Origin: JBCCXZ01 sp965228005
GTDB taxonomy: Bacteria; Planctomycetota; Planctomycetia; Pirellulales; Lacipirellulaceae
Length of the DNA: 64,000 nucleotides
NCBI GenBank assembly: GCA_965228005.1
Contig: CBDDGV010000003.1
Location: forward strand, 806,001 to 870,000
Direction of reading: 5' to 3'
The notes beneath the pieces are model-generated. The model was not told the DNA's origin, did not search any database, and was given only the letters and a program-made list of their open reading frames with translations. This document shows positions 28,030-36,820 of the stretch, piece after piece (the stretch's first letter is position 1; the number at the start of each line of letters is the position of its first letter). The position numbers and the translations under genes were made by a program.

Positions 28030-28267
28030 GATCGCCGACGCCCGCGGCGGTCCTACCGCCCTTGCGGTCGGCCAGGTCCCAGCGGTGCGCCGCCCCGCTG
28101 CGGCGGTTGACGTTCACTCTGAACAGGCCGCCGTGGCGCTCGAGCAGATTCCGGGCTTTGGTTCCCCAGCTGGCCGCGAAGCCGGCCTCGTGGCTGGTGA
28201 GGATCACGCGGTGTTGGGGGCGGCAACCCAGGTACCAGCAAGCCTCCGCCGATAGAGTCCTAGGCAA
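28030..28267 (-). pseudogene. Fragment resembling phage terminase large subunit
   Basis: In the minus-strand frame from 28267 the segment CWYLGCRPQHRVILTSHEAG, then FAASWGTKARNLLERHGGLF, then NVNRRSGAAHRWDLADRKGG ends in TAAGVG. This follows the order of terminase large-subunit ATPase domains (AWYLG..P..RVI..S....LA..WGR..R.LL..HG..F....RDW.....GG....GVGG). No Walker A part upstream and no nuclease domain downstream are present, so it is a ~75-residue remnant. The rest of the 780-base gap between the isomerase and the repeat protein shows no other gene. Confidence 0.5.
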
Positions 28268-28642
28268 TGAGACCGCCGTCGATGTGTCGTGCCGACGCAG
28301 GTTAGGGCAGCCTCTGAAACTGCTGAGGTCTAGCTTACCGCCTGCAACTAGCCAAATCGCTCAGAGTTGTCGGCTGGTTCAACTGATGACAGTCTTAGAC
28401 CGCACGGCCTGAAGACTCGAGCTGAGGTGTTGGGAGATCCGGGAGAATCTGGGAGCCGTTTGCCCCTGAGAATCCGTGTTAAGAATCCATGGGGACGCTG
28501 CCACGGCTTCATGGCGCATTCTCTTGCAATGATGCCCAGCGGTCGCGACATTTCTATGGCGTAGCGCGGAAGACAAACCGCCTCCACCGCCGCACGGCTC
28601 CCCGCCGCTTGCCCCGCCTAAACTCTCAATGGAATTCGTTTG

Positions 28643-31171
28643 ATGACCGCTGCCGCCAACAAAAACACGTTGCCCAGGGCGCCATGGCTTTCGTTGGCCA
28701 CGCCTCTGGGGTTTCGCCGAGAAGCCTTGCTGTCCCGTCCGGCCGCGCTGGCCGGGCGTCTGGGGCTGTCGGCGCTGGCCGTGCTGCTGCTGGCGCCCGC
28801 GGCCCGCGCTCAGGTCTTTGATCCGGGGCCGTCCGACCCGTCGCTGTTCGACGAGGTGATCAGCCTGCCGGGCGACCCGGTGTTCGGGGACGAGATATCC
28901 GGCTCGGTGGGCGACAGCACCGGCGGCGGTTCGCCGACGACCCAGCTCAACGTCGCCGACGGCGGGTCCGTAGGCGACCTCTTCGACGCCTTTTCCGGCA
29001 GCGAGGTGAACATCAGCGGCGGGACTGTCGGCGACGATTTTCGCACCTTCGCTGGCAGCGAGGTGAACATCAGCGGAGGCGATGTGGGCGCCAGGTTTAG
29101 CGCCCGGTCTGGCAGCCTAATCAACATCAGCGGCGGAACCGTCGGCGGAGGCTTCGATGCGGAACCCGGCAGCGTGGTGAACATCAGCGGAGGGGACGTC
29201 GGCGACTCCTTTTTTGCCCTAGGAAGCAGCGAGGTGAACATCAGCGGCGGAACCGTCGGCAACGACATGGAAGCCTTCTCTGGCAGCGTGGTGAACATCA
29301 GCGGAGGGGAAGTCGGCTCGCGCTTCGGCGCCCGTTCCGGCAGTGTGGTGAACATCACCGGTGGCATGGTCGGTTTTCGCTTCGACGCCTTCTCCGGCAG
29401 CGAGGTGAACATCAGCGGCGGGACCGTGAATAACCTGTTCAGCGCCTTGTCGGGCAGCGTGGTGAACATCAGTGGTGGGAACATCGGACGGGGCGGCTTC
29501 GGCGCCTTTTCCGGCAGCGTGCTGAACATCAGCGGCGGGGCCTTCGGCAACAACTTCACGGCCGAGTCGGGCAGCGAGGTGAACATCAGCGGCGGCAGCT
29601 TCCGAAGTAACTTCGACGCGCTTCCCGGCAGCGACGTCGCGTTGATCGGCGGGGAATTCCGTCTCAACGGCGCCGTGTTCACCGGCCCGACGATCACGCT
29701 GTCCGGGGGCGACGTCTTCACCGGCACGCTCGCCGATGGGTCGGCGTTTATCTTCGCCGCAAACAACTCCGACGAAATCTCCGGCGTGACGCTGACGCCC
29801 GCGTCGTTGCCGGCGGTCGACCTCACGCCGATCGTGGTGGATGGCCTGGCGGCCGACGACCCGGTGGGGCTGCGGGCCGGGCAGACGCTCACGCTGGTCG
29901 ACGGCGGCGAGCTGGGCGAGAACTCCGGCTTCAACGTGGTCGACGGGACGCTACACGTCGAGGGCGGCAGCCTCGGAGATGGGGCCGAGGCCTCCCGCAG
30001 CGTGGTGAACATCCGCGGTGGAACGGTCGGCGGCTTCTTCAACGCCTTCGCCGGCAGCGAAGTGAACATCAGCGGCGGAATCGTCGGCGAGCGCTTCGAC
30101 GCCTTCTCCGGCAGTGTGGTGAACATCAGCGGCGGAACCGTGGACCGATTATTTGACGCCTTCGCCGGCAGCGAAGTGAACATCAGTGGCGGGAGCGTCG
30201 GCGACGAGTTTGACGCCAAGTCGGGCAGCCAGGTGAACGTCCGCGGCGGCAGCGTGGGCGACGACTTCGACGCGGAGTCGGGCAGCGTGGTGAACATCAG
30301 CGATGGAACCGTCGGCAACGAATTCGACGCCTTCTCCGGCAGCGTGGTGAACATCAGCGGCGGGGACGTCGGCTTATTCTTCGACGCCGAGTCGGGCAGC
30401 GAAGTCAATATCAGCGGCGGGACCGTTGGCGATGGCTTCCAAGCCCTCTCCGGCAGCGTGGTCAACATCCGCGGCGGGGAGGTCGGTTTGCTGTTCGAAG
30501 CCGGGTCGGGCAGCGAGGTGAACATCAGCGGCGGAACCGTGGCCGGCGTTGTCGACGCGCTCGCCGGCAGTGTGGTGAACATCAGCGGGGGAACCGTGGG
30601 TCCCGGGTTCGACGCCTTTTCGGGTAGCGAGGTGAACATCAGCGGCGGGGAGGTCGGCGTGAACTTCAACGCCCTCTCGGGCAGCGAGGTGAACCTCAGC
30701 GGCGGGACCGTGGGCGACGACTTCGACGCCTTCCCCGACAGCGAGGTGAACCTGTTCGGGACCGAGTTCTTTCTGGACGGCGTCCTGCTCGACTCGCTGG
30801 TGCTCGGCGAAGCGTTCACCATCACCGACCGCGACGTCGACCTTACCGGCGTCTTGGCCGACGGGTCGGCGTTTAGCTTCGAGCTCAATCCATTCCAGGT
30901 CATTGGGGTGACTGCAGACTCCTTCGCCCCCGACGCCACGCTGACGGTGACGCTGGTAGAAGCCGGCGATTTCGACAGCGACGGCGACGTCGACGTGGCA
31001 GACGCACTGCTCGGCCAGCGCCTCGGTGGAGACCTCGGCCCGGGAAGCGGCTGGGCGAACCAATTTGGCGCGGGATCGGCTCCGTTGTCGGCGGTCGCGG
31101 CCGTGCCTGAGCCGACAGCCTGCTTGCTGGCCCAACTTGGCATCTGGATGCTTTCGTGCCGCCGTCGGTGA
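28643..31171 (+). CDS. Secreted repeat protein with PEP-CTERM tag
   Basis: ATG 28643 (one codon inside a TTG-started frame) gives 842 residues. A long signal region ends LSALAVLLLAPAARAQ. The body is two blocks of a 19-residue unit with consensus GSEVNISGGTVGDDFDAFS: about 12 units then, after a ~115-residue spacer, about 14 more. Regular short units rich in V, N, G and S suggest a beta-helix or solenoid (inference). The end carries a calcium-type loop (DFDSDGDVDVADALLGQR) and VPEPTACLLAQLGIWMLS with CRRR. Probably a surface or matrix protein. The mirrored minus-strand frame over the same span is a by-product of codon use. Confidence 0.85.
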   Translation: MTAAANKNTLPRAPWLSLATPLGFRREALLSRPAALAGRLGLSALAVLLLAPAARAQVFDPGPSDPSLFDEVISLPGDPVFGDEISGSVGDSTGGGSPTTQLNVADGGSVGDLFDAFSGSEVNISGGTVGDDFRTFAGSEVNISGGDVGARFSARSGSLINISGGTVGGGFDAEPGSVVNISGGDVGDSFFALGSSEVNISGGTVGNDMEAFSGSVVNISGGEVGSRFGARSGSVVNITGGMVGFRFDAFSGSEVNISGGTVNNLFSALSGSVVNISGGNIGRGGFGAFSGSVLNISGGAFGNNFTAESGSEVNISGGSFRSNFDALPGSDVALIGGEFRLNGAVFTGPTITLSGGDVFTGTLADGSAFIFAANNSDEISGVTLTPASLPAVDLTPIVVDGLAADDPVGLRAGQTLTLVDGGELGENSGFNVVDGTLHVEGGSLGDGAEASRSVVNIRGGTVGGFFNAFAGSEVNISGGIVGERFDAFSGSVVNISGGTVDRLFDAFAGSEVNISGGSVGDEFDAKSGSQVNVRGGSVGDDFDAESGSVVNISDGTVGNEFDAFSGSVVNISGGDVGLFFDAESGSEVNISGGTVGDGFQALSGSVVNIRGGEVGLLFEAGSGSEVNISGGTVAGVVDALAGSVVNISGGTVGPGFDAFSGSEVNISGGEVGVNFNALSGSEVNLSGGTVGDDFDAFPDSEVNLFGTEFFLDGVLLDSLVLGEAFTITDRDVDLTGVLADGSAFSFELNPFQVIGVTADSFAPDATLTVTLVEAGDFDSDGDVDVADALLGQRLGGDLGPGSGWANQFGAGSAPLSAVAAVPEPTACLLAQLGIWMLSCRRR
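28997..29650 (+). repeat. 57-bp coding tandem repeat, first block
   Basis: About 12 units of 57 bp, each encoding a 19-residue unit with the core VNISGG; one unit has an extra residue (GNIGRGGFGAF). Units alternate GSEV and GSVV starts, hinting at a two-unit period. Confidence 0.9.
29996..30755 (+). repeat. 57-bp coding tandem repeat, second block
   Basis: About 14 units of the same 57-bp repeat, with SRSVVNIRGG first and DSEVNLFGTEF last. Same alternation of GSEV and GSVV starts as in the first block. Confidence 0.9.
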
Positions 31172-31987
31172 TCCGCCAGACCCAGAGCCATACCGATTCG
31201 GGCGCCATATCGGAGAGTGCAGCAAACGCATGAAGGAGCGGTGTAACCTTCAGCGGTTGCATCGACTTCGCGGAGTTCGCGCTAGCCCGAAGCCGCTGAG
31301 TTAGCCCAGACCGCCGCGAGTTTCAGCCGTCTCAATTCCGCGTCGAACGTCGACACCGAAGCAAGCCCACGATTCCTTGTCTCGGAGTTGACTGGCTAAA
31401 CCGACGTATCTGCACAGAGTCGGCCCTGCAGAGGCCCCAAGCTCCTGACCGAGGCCCACCGCTGCCGGCGGCTCACCAAGTTATCCGGGGCAGGGCAGGG
31501 CCCCGCACTCCCAACTCGGGAAAAAGGCCCTCTCGCCGAGGCTAGCGAATGGCCAACTCGTATAGTATACATAAAAGCACTGCATGCAGTGATCCAGCCA
31601 ACGGAGCCGCCGCACCAAGCCCCGTCCGGCAAACCCGACACGAAAAACCGTAAACTCGAAGAGTTAAGACCGCCCCCATGAAGCCCCGAGCCTGGAAAAC
31701 CCGCCCAGCGAAGAAACCGCTCGCGACAAAACGCGCGACTTTTGGCGTTTCGCCGCGTGTTCGCGTCCCCGGTCCAAAAGAAGCAGGCAAACCCTGCGAA
31801 ACAAGCCCGGCCCGCCGACTTCCGTCCGTGGGAGCCCCGAGAGGGGTCGACAAAACAAGACCCGCAAACAAGAGGGAAGGACACCCCCCGCGTGACGAGG
31901 TCTTGGCCGTGCCAAGTCGAGACCGCTTGCAAGAACATGCAGCGCGACGAAGGCCCGCCGCAGGCGGGCTGAGGCCGCCAAGAACCA
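31172..31987. other. Gap without a recognisable gene
   Basis: Some 800 bases downstream of the repeat protein. Overlapping frames are open on both strands, but none shows a ribosome site, family motif or convincing start, and one runs into a tRNA fragment. I see no gene here. Confidence 0.6.
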
Positions 31988-32031
31988 AGTGGGCGACACT
32001 GGATTCGAACCAGTGACCTCTGCGGTGTGAA
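31988..32031 (-). repeat. Displaced 3' half of tRNA-Val(CAC); 44-bp direct repeat, candidate att site
   Basis: These 44 bases are identical to 61968-62011, which is the 3' half (anticodon loop to 3' end plus 2 bases of trailer) of the intact tRNA-Val gene, in the same orientation. Identity stops inside the anticodon loop. A 3' tRNA fragment far downstream of the intact gene is the usual mark of insertion by a tRNA-targeting integrase, here enclosing ~30 kb. Confidence 0.8.
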
Positions 32032-32219
32032 ACCGACTCGCCGAGAGCCTTGCTCCTCAGCAATTCCCGAGGAATACGGGCATCTTAGGGCTTAGATGTA
32101 CCATTGCAAGACATCTCATTTGATTGCAGAGTTTCTCGGGAAATAGCGGTATAGGGTTGAGCGACTAGTCGCGCAACACAGTAACAAAACGGTAGTGCTC
32201 TGAGGCGGTTGGCCCAAAG

Positions 32220-32684
32220 AAGAACCGGAGCCCGAGATCGCTCCCGGGCCCCGGCGTCGTCAACAACAAGAACGGCCTACAGCAGGTTGACCACACGGTC
32301 GGCGAGGCCCTTCTCGCCGAGCACGACGTTGAGCTTGCCGCTCGTGGCGACCTTCTCCAGGACCTCCAGTTCCCGGAGACGCATCAGCGTCGTGTTGTCG
32401 GCGAGCAGGCGGGCCGTGTTGGCCTGCGACCGCATCGCGGCCGTCTCCTCGCGTCGGGCGATCAGGTTGGCCTCGGCGGCCTTCTTGGCCTCCGTGACGC
32501 GGTTGAGCAGGACCTTCATGTCGCCCGGCAGGATCACGTCCTTGACGCCCACCGAAACGACTTCCAGACCCAGCTCACCCGACCGACGACGGACCGACTC
32601 GGCGAACTCGTCCGTGACGGCGTCCTTGTCCGTCAGGAACGCGTCCAGGTCGCGCGTCGCCACGACCGCACGCAGAGCCAGCTG
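32220..32684 (-). pseudogene. Truncated slipin copy (3' end only)
   Basis: This segment is nearly identical to 53634-54098, with about five base differences that I can count. It holds the last ~135 codons of the slipin gene and its 3' flank. The 128 residues readable from ATG 32663 are the same as in the intact slipin, so all differences are silent. It breaks off at 32684 into unrelated sequence. It lies 189 bases from the tRNA-Val fragment. Without the SPFH core it is unlikely to work. Silent-only changes suggest that it derives from a functioning sister slipin gene rather than from slow decay here. Confidence 0.85.
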
Positions 32685-33026
32685 AGTGGCCCGTCTCCGA
32701 GGGGTTTCAGCTGTTCCACTACTCTGCGTCTACGCATCTGATCCGTAAGGCGACTGGTCATTCGGAGATGCGATACCTACTGTGATGACTGGTCGAGTAT
32801 GTGTGGGCAGATCGGTAGTTGCTGCAGAGCGGCACCGGCTGTAACGACTCCTCCCTCTCTGGCGGGTCCGAGGCACTCGACGATTGGCCACATTCTTCTG
32901 CAATGGTTCGCGTCCTCGATTCAACCGCTTTCAATTCATCGAGACCGCCAGAGACAGCTACTACTAGTAGCATTGAAATCAAACAAAGACGCGGCACAAG
33001 ATGCAAGGAGAGAGGCGTGGATTCGA
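32685..33026. other. Gap without a recognisable gene
   Basis: About 340 bases between the slipin fragment and the GH95 gene; short frames only, no motifs or tRNA-like folds noticed. Confidence 0.6.
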
Positions 33027-35441
33027 CTACTCGGTTACGAGCTCTAAGTCAGCGTTAACGCGAAGCTCTTCGCCGGGTTGGATACGAAAGGGTCTGAGCG
33101 ATGTGCCGTGACGGAGAAGGAAGTGTGCCCCACCCCGAGAGCGAATCGTCGCCGACGAAAGCCGTCCATCCACCCATTGGACATCGACGTTAAACGCTCC
33201 ACGCGCGCAGAGCCCAGAGACCGACCCGTCCGGCCACGCCTCGCTCGGGAGGGCTGGGAGCAAGTGGAGTTCGTAGGGGCCGGTTGGACCGTCGTGCTGA
33301 ATGTGAGACTGCAGGAGCATCTCCGCGACACCGGCCGTGCCGCCGAAGTTGCCGTCGATTTGGAATGGCGGGTGGTTGTCGAAGAGGTTCGGGTGGGTGC
33401 TCTTCGTCAACAGCGCTTGTAGGTTCTCGTAGGCGAGATCGGCGTCGCCAAACCGGGCGAAGAAGTTGATGATCCACGCGCGGCTCCACCCGGTATGGCC
33501 CCCGCCATGCTGCAGCCGGAAGTCGATCGACTTGCGCGCCGCGTCCAGCATCTCGGGCGCCTGGAGACGGGTGTATTGCCGACCGGGGTGCACGGCGAAC
33601 AGGTGGGATAGGTGGCGGTGCCCGGGCTCCGGTTCGCCGAACGGTCGGCTCCACTCCATGAGCCGACCGTCGTCGCCCACCCGGGGCAGATAGAGCCGCT
33701 CGAGCGATGAGCGGATTTCACGGAGCAGCTCGTCGTCCTCAAGCCCCAGTACCTCAGCCGCATCGAGCGTGGCACTGAACGTCTCCCAAATGATCTGCTG
33801 GCTCATGCTCGGCCCCATCGACACCGAGTAATTGCCGCCGTCTTGGGCCCGATACTTGTTCTCAGGCGAGTTGTCGGGCCCCGCTACGTAGAGGTTGGTC
33901 TCGGGGTCCAGCGTCAAATAGTCAACGTAGAAAGCAGACACCTCTCGCAACAACGGGTAAGCACGGTCGCGGAGAAACTCAGTATCCCCCGTGAAGCGGT
34001 AGTGCTCACTAAAGTGAGTTGCGTTCCACCCCAACCCGTGAGGCCACATGCCCCAGTTCAGTTGTCCGATCAACGAGGTCCAGTGCCAGACATCGCTGGT
34101 GTGACCGGCCGCGGACCCGCGTGCGCCAAACATGTTGCGAGCGGTCTTCCTTCCAGAGGGCAGCAACCGTTCGGTGTACGCAAGAAAGGGTTCGTGCAGT
34201 TCGGAAAGATCCGTTAACTCAGCCGGCCAGTAGTTCATCTGCAGGTTGATGTTCAGGTGGTAGTCGGCGTTCCAGGGGGCCTCCAGGTGCTCGTTCCAGA
34301 TGCCTTGTAGGTTTGCGGGGAGGTTGCCAGGCCGCGACGATCCGATCAGCAGGTAGCGGCCGTACTGGAAGTAGAGCGCGTCGAGCCCCGGGTCGGGCGT
34401 TCCGCTCTTAACTCGCTCGAGCCTCTCGTCGGTTGGTAGCGCGTCCATGTCTCCGCTGCCCAGGTCGAGCGACACGCGACGGAACAGCTCCCGGTGCTCG
34501 GTGATGTGCCTGCTTAGGAGTTCTCCGAGTCTCTTGCCATCGACTCCTGCGAGCGCCTCACCGACTCGATGTTGTGGCAGTTCCGGCGAGCGGCGGTGAG
34601 GCGATTGCGGCTGGTAATCCGTTGCAGCAGCGATGTAGAGGGTCACGCTGTTGGCGTCTGACACTTCGATTGATTCGCCGACGAGTTTCCTATTTCCTCC
34701 GTCGGTAACCGTCCGCACAGTCGCCTGCCAGAAGACCCCTGCGTGTTTGCCCTCATGGCTAGCCTGCCCGGCCATGGTCAGCAGCCCACGGTCGTCGCCG
34801 CTGGTGCTGAAACCGGACGTCCGGTCGAGCCGCACGCGGAGATTGACTGCATTAGGTTGGTCCGCCTCGATCGAGACGACCAGCACATCGTCAACCGCCG
34901 ACGCGAAAACCCGGCGGCGGTAGGTTACGCCTTCAATGTCAAACGAAGTGGAGGCGATTGCCGAGTCGAGGTCGAGCTGTCGGCGGTACCCCGTCGGCCG
35001 GCCTTCGACGCCAAGCAGCGTCAGGCGTAAGTCGCCGAGCGTCTGGTAGCTTCGCGGCGAGATCCGCTCAGACATGCTCGATTGCAAGAGCCGATGCGCC
35101 TCGGCATAGTTGCCGGCGAACCACGCAGCCCGCGACTTGGGGAGCGCATCGCGCATCGAAGGGTTGTCCTGCGGCGTGGGGGGGCCCGCCCAAACAGATT
35201 CCTCATTCATCTGGATGCGCGCCTCGGATACGCCGCCGAAGCACATCGCCCCCAGTCGCCCGTTACCGACGGGAAGCGCCTGTGTCCATTGCTCGGCAGG
35301 CTTGTCGTACCACAGGCAAGCGCCGGGCCCCGCCAACGCCGAGCTTACCCAAAAAAGGGTCAAACAAACCCACAGGTAACGGCCGCGTGCGCCCAGCCTG
35401 TTGCGAATCAGCTCAGACAACTCAACAAAGCCCCAATTCAA
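33027..35441 (-). CDS. Alpha-L-fucosidase, GH95-like
   Basis: An 804-residue protein with a signal region (GRYLWVCLTLFWVSSALAGP). It then has the GH95 N-terminal beta domain: LWYDKPAEQWTQALPVGNGR, LGAMCFGGVSEARIQMNEES, VWAGPPTPQDNP. The (alpha/alpha)6 part carries LQGIWNEHLEAPWNADYHLN, INLQMNYWPAELTDLSELHE, NWGMWPHGLGW and SPENKYRAQDGGNYSVSMGP. A late block HRHLSHLFAVHPGRQ precedes FQIDGNFGGTAGVAEMLLQS, both typical. The family removes alpha-1,2-L-fucose (or L-galactose) with inversion. A few residues before the hydrophobic stretch leave the exact start open. It lies near a GH43-like enzyme and esterases on the same strand. Confidence 0.9.
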   Translation of the reverse strand: MNWGFVELSELIRNRLGARGRYLWVCLTLFWVSSALAGPGACLWYDKPAEQWTQALPVGNGRLGAMCFGGVSEARIQMNEESVWAGPPTPQDNPSMRDALPKSRAAWFAGNYAEAHRLLQSSMSERISPRSYQTLGDLRLTLLGVEGRPTGYRRQLDLDSAIASTSFDIEGVTYRRRVFASAVDDVLVVSIEADQPNAVNLRVRLDRTSGFSTSGDDRGLLTMAGQASHEGKHAGVFWQATVRTVTDGGNRKLVGESIEVSDANSVTLYIAAATDYQPQSPHRRSPELPQHRVGEALAGVDGKRLGELLSRHITEHRELFRRVSLDLGSGDMDALPTDERLERVKSGTPDPGLDALYFQYGRYLLIGSSRPGNLPANLQGIWNEHLEAPWNADYHLNINLQMNYWPAELTDLSELHEPFLAYTERLLPSGRKTARNMFGARGSAAGHTSDVWHWTSLIGQLNWGMWPHGLGWNATHFSEHYRFTGDTEFLRDRAYPLLREVSAFYVDYLTLDPETNLYVAGPDNSPENKYRAQDGGNYSVSMGPSMSQQIIWETFSATLDAAEVLGLEDDELLREIRSSLERLYLPRVGDDGRLMEWSRPFGEPEPGHRHLSHLFAVHPGRQYTRLQAPEMLDAARKSIDFRLQHGGGHTGWSRAWIINFFARFGDADLAYENLQALLTKSTHPNLFDNHPPFQIDGNFGGTAGVAEMLLQSHIQHDGPTGPYELHLLPALPSEAWPDGSVSGLCARGAFNVDVQWVDGRLSSATIRSRGGAHFLLRHGTSLRPFRIQPGEELRVNADLELVTE

Positions 35442-35540
35442 AACGCCGCCCTCCTGTGCCGTGTATCAAAACGCGCCGTGAATCGGAACGCGTAGGCAAG
35501 AATAGCCCTGCTCAGCCGAGTAGATCATGAGCGTAGACTT

Positions 35541-36788
35541 CTACCCATTGTCTTTGTCGAAGCTCGAGAGGTCCCAACGAGTCCGCCATTCGATTCGAAA
35601 AGAGCCGTCCCCGTCGAAACGAAGCGGCAGCCAATAGTAGCGGCCGTCGATGGCGTTCTTCGGTCGCCACTCGTCGAACAAAGCGATGTACGCGTTCTCT
35701 GATCCTTTAACCGGGAGCACGTAGGTGCTCTGCCCGCCGAAGGTCTTCTCCGGCCCTAACCCGTTGTGCGGATTCGTCCCTACACAAGGATTGCCCAGCG
35801 GTTTCCAGGGCCCCCAAATCGAGTCCGCCACCGCCGAGCGCGCCGCGTTTGGCGCCCACCCGGTGCAGCCCGAAGCAAGCAGGTAGTACTTCCCTTGGTG
35901 CTTGAATAGCGCCGGCGCCTCGTTGTGCCCGCCCGGCAACACGCGGACGTAGCGGCCGGTGAAATCGAGGTAGTCGCCCGATAGTTCCGAGATATGCAGC
36001 GTGTGATTTTCCTCGGAAGCGTGAACGTGGTAGGCAGTGCCGTCGTCATCGACAAACAGCGTCATGTCCCTTGCCATCTGACCGCCTTCGTAATCGCGCC
36101 GTGTTAGCACTCCTTCGACCACACTGTCGTGGTCGAAGGCGGCATCAGAGGACTCGCCCGCCAGTCGGTTCTTCGCGGGTAGATTCTCTGGCCACTTGTC
36201 GGCGTTGGGGCGGTGTGATCCGAGATAGCGATAAGGACCGGCCGCGTCGTCAGCCACAGCGAGCCCCGTGCGGGCGGCCTTGTACCCCCGGCCGCGGAGT
36301 TCGAGGTGAAACCACATCACGAACCGCTTGGTCTTGGCGTTGTAGATGACCTTGGGGCGCTCGATGACGCAGCCAGCGACAATCTCGCTGGACGGGTCGT
36401 CCGAGACCGCGAGGGCGACGCCCTGATTGGACCAGTTGTAGAGGTCGGTCGATCGGTAGCACCGCACCCCGACATTGGCCACGTTGCCCGCTGAGCCCTG
36501 CGTCTTGTGCTCACCGAACCAATAGTAGGCCCCTGCGTGCTGCAGCAACCCGCCGCCATGAGCGTTGATGTGGACGCCGGCCTCGTCTGGCCAGAGCTGA
36601 CCGGGCAAGAAGGAGTCGCGGGGCGAACCCACGGCGGCGGTTCCCACATCGCCTTTAGCCGTCTCGGCAGGAGCAGCGCTGTGTAAGCACCAAGTTGGTA
36701 GCGTCAACGCCAGTATCCCCACGGCAATACCACGGACGGATGGTCGAGTCGCCCAGTGACCGTGACGACCTCTGCCTAGGTTTGACAT
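35541..36788 (-). CDS. GH43-like glycoside hydrolase (five-bladed beta-propeller)
   Basis: The frame is open to 36956. I chose ATG 36788 (MSNLGRG), 33 bases after the upstream stop, which gives an N-terminus ending in a signal peptide (GIAVGILALTLPTW, then AAPAETA); ATG 36839 is possible. The 415-residue body has INAHGGGLLQHAGAYYWFGE, an opening seen in galactosidase-type GH43 enzymes. VIERPKVIYNAKTKRFVMWF, RDMTLFVDDDGTAYHVHASE, HNEAPALFKHQGKYYLLASG and GWAPNAARSAVADSIWGPW follow in order. Acidic residues in ERPK, RDMTLF and HNEAPA fit the GH43 triad. Probable action on galactan or arabinan side chains is inference. Confidence 0.84.
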   Translation of the reverse strand: MSNLGRGRHGHWATRPSVRGIAVGILALTLPTWCLHSAAPAETAKGDVGTAAVGSPRDSFLPGQLWPDEAGVHINAHGGGLLQHAGAYYWFGEHKTQGSAGNVANVGVRCYRSTDLYNWSNQGVALAVSDDPSSEIVAGCVIERPKVIYNAKTKRFVMWFHLELRGRGYKAARTGLAVADDAAGPYRYLGSHRPNADKWPENLPAKNRLAGESSDAAFDHDSVVEGVLTRRDYEGGQMARDMTLFVDDDGTAYHVHASEENHTLHISELSGDYLDFTGRYVRVLPGGHNEAPALFKHQGKYYLLASGCTGWAPNAARSAVADSIWGPWKPLGNPCVGTNPHNGLGPEKTFGGQSTYVLPVKGSENAYIALFDEWRPKNAIDGRYYWLPLRFDGDGSFRIEWRTRWDLSSFDKDNG

Positions 36789-36820
36789 CGACCCCGGACA
36801 TCCTAGTGAGCCGACCAGCG

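Noticed and set aside
28810..31191. A 793-codon open frame on the minus strand opposite the repeat protein
   Set aside because: It mirrors the 57-bp repeats of the plus-strand gene, has no ribosome site or signal, and its composition is an echo of codon use in the real gene.
31396..32063. Several overlapping minus-strand frames downstream of the repeat protein
   Set aside because: They run through the tRNA-Val fragment, overlap each other in different frames and show no motifs.
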